DNA of 64,000 nucleotides from Streptomyces zhihengii (GTDB lineage: Bacteria > Actinomycetota > Actinomycetes > Streptomycetales > Streptomycetaceae), in assembly GCF_016919245.1 (NCBI RefSeq), contig NZ_JAFEJA010000002.1:808501-872500 (forward strand), read 5' to 3'. Below are positions 59,679 through 64,000 of the stretch, in pieces; the first letter of the stretch is position 1, and each line of letters starts with the position of its first letter. The notes beneath the pieces are model-generated. The model ran no database searches. It was given only the letters and a program-made list of their open reading frames with translations, and had not been told where the DNA came from. Both the position numbers and the translations under genes were made by a program.

Positions 59679-61835
59679 TCAGGTGACGGGGAAGATCCCG
59701 GCGTCCGTGCCGGCCGGGGTGTACTCGGCGAGCCGGGCCCGCAGGCTGTCCTCCCGCTGCGGTTCGTAGAGGTCGTGGAAGACGCCCATCTCGGAGCCGT
59801 CGTCCGCCCCGCGCCGGATCGCGGGCGGGCACCCGTCGGCGAGCCGGGCGTACGCGGGCGTGCCGTAGCGCTCGCTCGCGAACACCGGCCGCACGCCCGC
59901 CTCCCCGGGGCCGTCCGGGACACAGCGGTAGCGGCGCGGGGTGCGCGAGCCGGGCGGCACGTACGAGTACCGCAGACCGCCCACCCCGCGCCGGGCCACC
60001 CGCATCCGTCCCGTGAACACGCTGTTCTCGGCGATCTCCACGGCATGGGTGTGCACTTCGCCGATCACCGTCGCACGCCGGGCGTGCAGCACGGCGTGGG
60101 CCGGCGCGCAGTCCGGGGCGGACAGCGCCGCGCGCCCGTGCCCGGTCGCGTCCAGCACGCTGTCGTGGAGATGGATCGGCAGCGGATCGTGCCGGACCTC
60201 GTCCCCGACGACCTCGATCGTGCCGAGCACACTGTGCTCGATCCGCACGCACGCCGTCGTCCGCTCCAGGACCAGGCTCGCCTCGTCCGGCGAGTGCGGG
60301 GAGCACTCGGGCTCCAGCGACCAGCCCGGCACCAGCGTGCAGTGCCGCACCACCACCGCGCCCACCGGGCCGCTCACATGCAGCCCGCGGCCGGTGACCA
60401 GCAGACCGTCCAGCGTGATCCGCGGCGGCTCGGCGCCGGGCGGGCAGTCCTCCTCCCGCGCCCGGATGTTGAGGGCGTCCGGCCGGTTGCTGTACCAGTC
60501 CAGCAGCCGGACCACCGGCCGGCAGCCCTCGGCGGCACGTACCTCCAGCCGGTCCCCGGGCTCCAGCTCGAAGTCCAGCTGCTCCTGGAAGGCGCCGCTG
60601 TGGGTGATCTCGATGACGCCGTCGGGACCGCAGCGGCCCGCCCGCCGGTCCTCGCGCCACGCCTCGTAGGCGTCCATGATCTTCTGATGGGCCCGGCGCG
60701 GCCCCACCCGGTAGACCCGGGCCGCGGGCGGCGTCCCGCGCTCACGCGGGTACTCGCCGCCGCCGGTGTCCGCGGCCGACGCGTAGTGGTACGTCACCCA
60801 CACGCCCTGCCGGGGCGCCGACCGCGAGCCGAACGCGATCCGGCCGAGCACCGGGTCCACGGCCACCTGACCGCGCCGCGGGCGGTAGCGCCACTGCGAG
60901 AGGTCGGCGACCACGATGTCCGCCATCGGCACCGGCTCGCCCTGGCCGTCGCGCCAGACGGTGAAGCTCTTCCCCGGCCCGTAGTAGTCGGCGAGCCGGT
61001 CCGCCAGCAGCCTGCGCCCGATGAACGCCGGCACGTTGTCCACCGTCGCGATGTGCGTCGCCGACGGCTCCGGCACCGGCAGCGTCACCAGCGGGGAGTC
61101 GTTGCCGAGGATCGAGAACGTGTACAGGCTGCGCGCCCGGTCCACGCAGTACGCGGGCGCCCGGGTCACCGCGTACGGCTTCAGCCGCCACACGAACAGG
61201 CCCGTGCCGGCCGGGGTCCACCCGCCCCGGCGGCGGGGCGAGCCCGCCCTGCGCACGTCCACCGACCGGGCGACCGAGCCGAACGGCCCGCCGGCCAGAT
61301 CCAGTTCGAGACCCTGGCGGACGTCGGCCGTGCGGCCGCGCCGCGCCCGCCGCGCATCGGCCGCCGCCGTGCCCGTCCCGTACAGCCGCACCGGCTGGTG
61401 ATGGGCCACCAGGCGGGAGAACTCCACGGCCCGAGCCGGCCAGTCGGCGACCTCCCGGGCGTGCTCCTCCAGCAGGTGCAGCGTGCCCTTGCGCCGCCGG
61501 TCCGCGACCGTGCGCGCCACGTCGTGGCGCGGCGCGACGGCCTCGGCCAGCCGTGCGAGCGGCTCCCCGCCGGGCCCGCCCAGGCCGTCCGTACGCACCC
61601 GCTCGTAGCCGGGCAGCGTCCGGTAGCCCACCAGATCGCCCAGGTAGGGCAGCACCCAGGGCGCCGCCGTCTCCACGAACAGGTCGTCGTACCCCTGCTC
61701 GACGCCCTCGCGGATCAGATCGGCCTGCTCGGCGATCACCGCCAGGAGCGCCCGGAGCTGTTCCCCCGTCCCGGTGTCCCGCAGCCGGTGCCACTGCGGC
61801 AGCAGCTCCGCGAGCCCGTCCGGCTCCCTGCTCAT
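59679..61835 (-). CDS. Phage tail protein-like component with beta-helix region
   Basis: A 718-aa protein. Residues 1-115 (LPQWHRLRDTGTGEQLRALLAVIAEQADLIREGVEQGYDDLFVET, in two blocks) resemble P2 gpI/TIGR02242-type tail proteins that attach baseplates to fibres. The rest is beta-rich, with turns such as LDGLLVTGRGLHVSGPVGAVVVRHCTL and later rungs suggesting a right-handed beta helix, as in fibre or spike proteins. ATG 61835 has GGAAGGGAAGG upstream. A 9-codon mini-frame bridges the preceding stop and this start. It is probably part of the baseplate with the following protein. Confidence 0.82.
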   Translation of the reverse strand: MSREPDGLAELLPQWHRLRDTGTGEQLRALLAVIAEQADLIREGVEQGYDDLFVETAAPWVLPYLGDLVGYRTLPGYERVRTDGLGGPGGEPLARLAEAVAPRHDVARTVADRRRKGTLHLLEEHAREVADWPARAVEFSRLVAHHQPVRLYGTGTAAADARRARRGRTADVRQGLELDLAGGPFGSVARSVDVRRAGSPRRRGGWTPAGTGLFVWRLKPYAVTRAPAYCVDRARSLYTFSILGNDSPLVTLPVPEPSATHIATVDNVPAFIGRRLLADRLADYYGPGKSFTVWRDGQGEPVPMADIVVADLSQWRYRPRRGQVAVDPVLGRIAFGSRSAPRQGVWVTYHYASAADTGGGEYPRERGTPPAARVYRVGPRRAHQKIMDAYEAWREDRRAGRCGPDGVIEITHSGAFQEQLDFELEPGDRLEVRAAEGCRPVVRLLDWYSNRPDALNIRAREEDCPPGAEPPRITLDGLLVTGRGLHVSGPVGAVVVRHCTLVPGWSLEPECSPHSPDEASLVLERTTACVRIEHSVLGTIEVVGDEVRHDPLPIHLHDSVLDATGHGRAALSAPDCAPAHAVLHARRATVIGEVHTHAVEIAENSVFTGRMRVARRGVGGLRYSYVPPGSRTPRRYRCVPDGPGEAGVRPVFASERYGTPAYARLADGCPPAIRRGADDGSEMGVFHDLYEPQREDSLRARLAEYTPAGTDAGIFPVT

Positions 61836-61857
61836 GCGGCCTTCCCTTCCTCGGTGT

Positions 61858-64000
61858 TCATGCGGTGACCTCCGTGAGCCGGAGGGTGTCCGGGACGCCG
61901 GGGGCGAAGAGGGCGAGCCGCGCGGGACGGATCCCGCGGAACACGAGCAGGGCACGCCCCTTCGCCAGCCGCCCGGTGTCGGTGACGTCCGGGTTGAGCC
62001 GGAGCAGCCGGGCGAGCGGGACCCCGGTGGCGCGGACCACGTCGGTGAGCGTCTCGCCCTCCTCGGCGGTGACCCGGTGCACCACCTCCTCGTACGCCGC
62101 CTGCCCGGCCGGCACGGCGGACGCCGGCCCCTGCGCCGCACGCTCCGCCGGCCCGGCGAGACCCGCCGCGCCCGCCGAGGCGGCCACCCCGTCGAACACG
62201 TCGACGTCGAGATGGCCGACCCCCGGCACCCGGTGCGCCGTCGCCAGCACGTCCGACAGCAGTGCGGGCGCCCCCAGTTCACGCTCCCCGGGCCCGAAGC
62301 GGCGCAGCAGCGCCTGCCGCAGCCGGGGCCCGACGGTGTCCCAGCCGTGGTCCGGCTCCGTGCGCACCCGCGCCGCGAGCAGCAGCAGCACCGGCTCCCG
62401 CACGTCCACCCGCACCGGCAGCCGGGAGTCCCCGTAGCGGGCGAGCGCGGACCGCAGCGACCGCAGCACCTCCGAGTCGTCCGCGAGCGGGCCGTCGTCC
62501 ACCCCCGCGACCGTCACGTGCAGCACCCGCCGCCGCCCGTCGAACAGCTCCCGGGCGACCGCGCGGCCGATCCCCGCCCGTGACCGGGCGAAGTCCTCGT
62601 AGTCCCCGACCGACACCAGCCGGTCCAGCGCGGAGACCGCCGACGGCACATTGCGCCGCGTCAGCCCCGGCCCGTCCGCGTCCGCGCCGCCGGACGCGGG
62701 CAGCGGATTGGTGACCCCGGTGACCCCCAGCGGACGGGTCACCGCCTGGGTGACCCGGTGCGCCCGCACATTGGCCGCCCGGCCGGTGCCGAAGCGGTAG
62801 CGGGCCCGCACGTTCTCGCTCCCGGTCGGCAGCCGGGCGCCGTTGACGCCGTCGCCGAAGTTCACCGTGGTGTGCCCGTCCGCCGTGCCCGTCACGTACA
62901 CCCGCTCCCGCGGCCCGCGGCCGGCCAGGCTGTCCACCTCGTGCCACAGCAGGCCGTCGACCCTGATCTCCAGCACCGGCGCCGCGCCGAACGCGAGGTG
63001 CGGGGAGTCCGGGCCCGGGGTCCGGTCGCCCGCGGGCAGCCAGGTCAGCGGGGACCGCCACAGCGCGAACGCCTGGTTCGGCCGGTCCGCGTCCCCGCTG
63101 CCGATCGCCTCGTCCCGGCTCTCGCCGTGCGTCGCCGCGACCACGTTGCCCAGCACCCGCACGGTGTCGCGGCGGTAGCGGTACGCCAGACGCGCGGTCA
63201 GGGACAGCCGGGTGTGCACATGGTCGCCCGGCAGCAGCGGGTCGACGACCTGGTCGACGCCGGCGACCACCACCACCTCGGTCCCGGTGACGCCCGAGCC
63301 CGAGCCCGGTTCCCCGAACACGTCGGTGCGCTCGCCGGTGACGATCAGCCGCCGCCCCGGGCGCAGCCCGTCGTACAGCTCCGCCAGTTCGACGGTGTCC
63401 CCGTGCACGTCCTCGCCCAGCGGCTCGTCGGCGAGCCGCAGCGGCAGCCCGCCCGCGTGCACCGTGGTGTCGCGGATGTTGGACAGCAGCACGTCGTGCT
63501 CGTCGAGCCACGGGTCCGCCAGCGTCAGCTCGGTGCCGCGGCCGGTGACGCCGTAGTCCGTGTACACGGCGGTGCGCACCCCCGTCACCCGGGTCGTGAC
63601 GAACCGCAGCCCGGGGTCGCCCGGGACGCCGCCCGGATCGGCGACTCCCTTGCGGGGGCGCTCGATCGCCACCCAGCTCCCCACCGTGACCGAGTCCTGC
63701 ACCGACTCCAGGGGCAGCACCCGCAGCCTGCCGGCGTCGGCCGTGAGGGTGGCGACGCCCACGACGACGTTGGCGGGCTCACCGCCGACGGTGTACGCGG
63801 CGGTCACCTCCACGTCGCCCTGCCGGACCTGGCGGCTCTCGCCCGGCGCCAGCCACCAGTCGGCCGGCTCCCCGCCGTTCTGCACGGCCACATGGACGCG
63901 GCCGTCCTGACCGGGCCGCGACACGAACAGGGTCCGCTCCGGGAGTCCGTCGTGCAGCCGCGCCGTGACCCCCGGCTCCTGCGAGTCCGCCGGGCGGCGG
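61858..64000 (-). CDS. Putative baseplate assembly protein (TIGR02243-like), N-terminus outside the window
   Basis: The frame is open from the right edge (64000) to the stop at 61858, giving more than 710 residues. Motifs match the 'putative baseplate assembly protein' family, a relative of gpJ/BaseplateJ: RVYVTGTADGHTTVNFGDGVNGARLPTGSENVRARYRFGTG (in blocks), TRPLGVTGVTNPLPASGGAD, LDRLVSVGDYEDFARSRAGIGRA and a LysM-like C-terminus (VTAEEGETLTDVVRATGVPLARLLRLNPDV). A GTG at 63924 could start a protein, but coding signal continues upstream of it, so the gene is annotated as partial. It would form the baseplate wedge of a contractile tail-like particle. More particle genes are expected to the right. 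Confidence 0.9.
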   Translation of the reverse strand, partial: RRPADSQEPGVTARLHDGLPERTLFVSRPGQDGRVHVAVQNGGEPADWWLAPGESRQVRQGDVEVTAAYTVGGEPANVVVGVATLTADAGRLRVLPLESVQDSVTVGSWVAIERPRKGVADPGGVPGDPGLRFVTTRVTGVRTAVYTDYGVTGRGTELTLADPWLDEHDVLLSNIRDTTVHAGGLPLRLADEPLGEDVHGDTVELAELYDGLRPGRRLIVTGERTDVFGEPGSGSGVTGTEVVVVAGVDQVVDPLLPGDHVHTRLSLTARLAYRYRRDTVRVLGNVVAATHGESRDEAIGSGDADRPNQAFALWRSPLTWLPAGDRTPGPDSPHLAFGAAPVLEIRVDGLLWHEVDSLAGRGPRERVYVTGTADGHTTVNFGDGVNGARLPTGSENVRARYRFGTGRAANVRAHRVTQAVTRPLGVTGVTNPLPASGGADADGPGLTRRNVPSAVSALDRLVSVGDYEDFARSRAGIGRAVARELFDGRRRVLHVTVAGVDDGPLADDSEVLRSLRSALARYGDSRLPVRVDVREPVLLLLAARVRTEPDHGWDTVGPRLRQALLRRFGPGERELGAPALLSDVLATAHRVPGVGHLDVDVFDGVAASAGAAGLAGPAERAAQGPASAVPAGQAAYEEVVHRVTAEEGETLTDVVRATGVPLARLLRLNPDVTDTGRLAKGRALLVFRGIRPARLALFAPGVPDTLRLTEVTA

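Noticed and set aside
57130..64000. Complete prophage
   Set aside because: No integrase, terminase, portal, capsid or attachment-site duplication is visible; only baseplate/tail-like and amidase genes are present, so a tail-like particle cluster is the simpler reading within this window.

Overview
The window is high-GC DNA typical of Streptomyces. Coding regions have strongly G/C-biased third positions and many GTG starts. Several genes belong to families that are largely streptomycete: a streptophobe-type membrane protein, DUF6777-, DUF6629- and DUF6479-like proteins, a streptogrisin-type protease and the OpcA partner of glucose-6-phosphate dehydrogenase. I see no rRNA, tRNA, CRISPR array, insertion sequence or prophage integrase. 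Family and symbol assignments come from reading motifs and from memory; no database search was run.

Left part (1-17.5 kb). The 3' end of a SpoIIE phosphatase/HATPase protein is followed by an S66 LD-carboxypeptidase, a MarR regulator and a UPF0261 (Tm-1-like) protein. A carbohydrate block comes next: a xylose-type ABC importer (xylFGH, minus strand), then a LacI regulator divergent from a CUT1 importer plus GH3 glycosidase (bxlR / bxlEFG-bxlA-like), ending in zwf-opcA. Together these could import xylose and xylo-oligosaccharides, release monomers inside the cell and feed the pentose-phosphate pathway. Segment 17.5-24.6 kb holds a compact NHLM-type peptide-export cassette: a 72-aa double-glycine precursor without cysteine, an HlyD-like adaptor, a C39-peptidase ABC protein and a second ABC protein. 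No modifying enzyme is present.

Middle part (24.9-49.5 kb). This holds an RpiR regulator, a large GAF/PAS/SpoIIE phosphatase, a family-5 uracil-DNA glycosylase and a three-subunit molybdenum hydroxylase of the YagTSR/PaoABC type. A LacI/GH1 beta-glucosidase pair has three operators spaced exactly 22 bp apart. Two secreted esterases (one PHB-depolymerase-like) follow, then DUF6777 and streptophobe proteins. Next comes a Ser/Thr kinase, PT[R/Q]VV-repeat protein and double-FHA ABC transporter cluster resembling PknF/Rv1747 of Mycobacterium. An anti-sigma-type ATPase with a missing stop and a streptogrisin-like protease close this part.

Right part (50-64 kb). A DUF6629-like membrane protein runs into a 25-bp tandem repeat array. 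It is followed by an unrecognised 128-aa protein, a succinate-semialdehyde dehydrogenase, and a P-loop NTPase overlapping a membrane-anchored periplasmic-binding-like protein. On the minus strand, a phage-tail-like module (baseplate assembly protein, tail protein, DUF6519 protein and an endolysin-like amidase) runs off the right edge. Strong hairpins separate most transcription units. Three tandem-repeat families sit at gene or terminator ends (34 bp, about 25 bp attached to a terminator, and exactly 25 bp), and one 57-bp family is translated.
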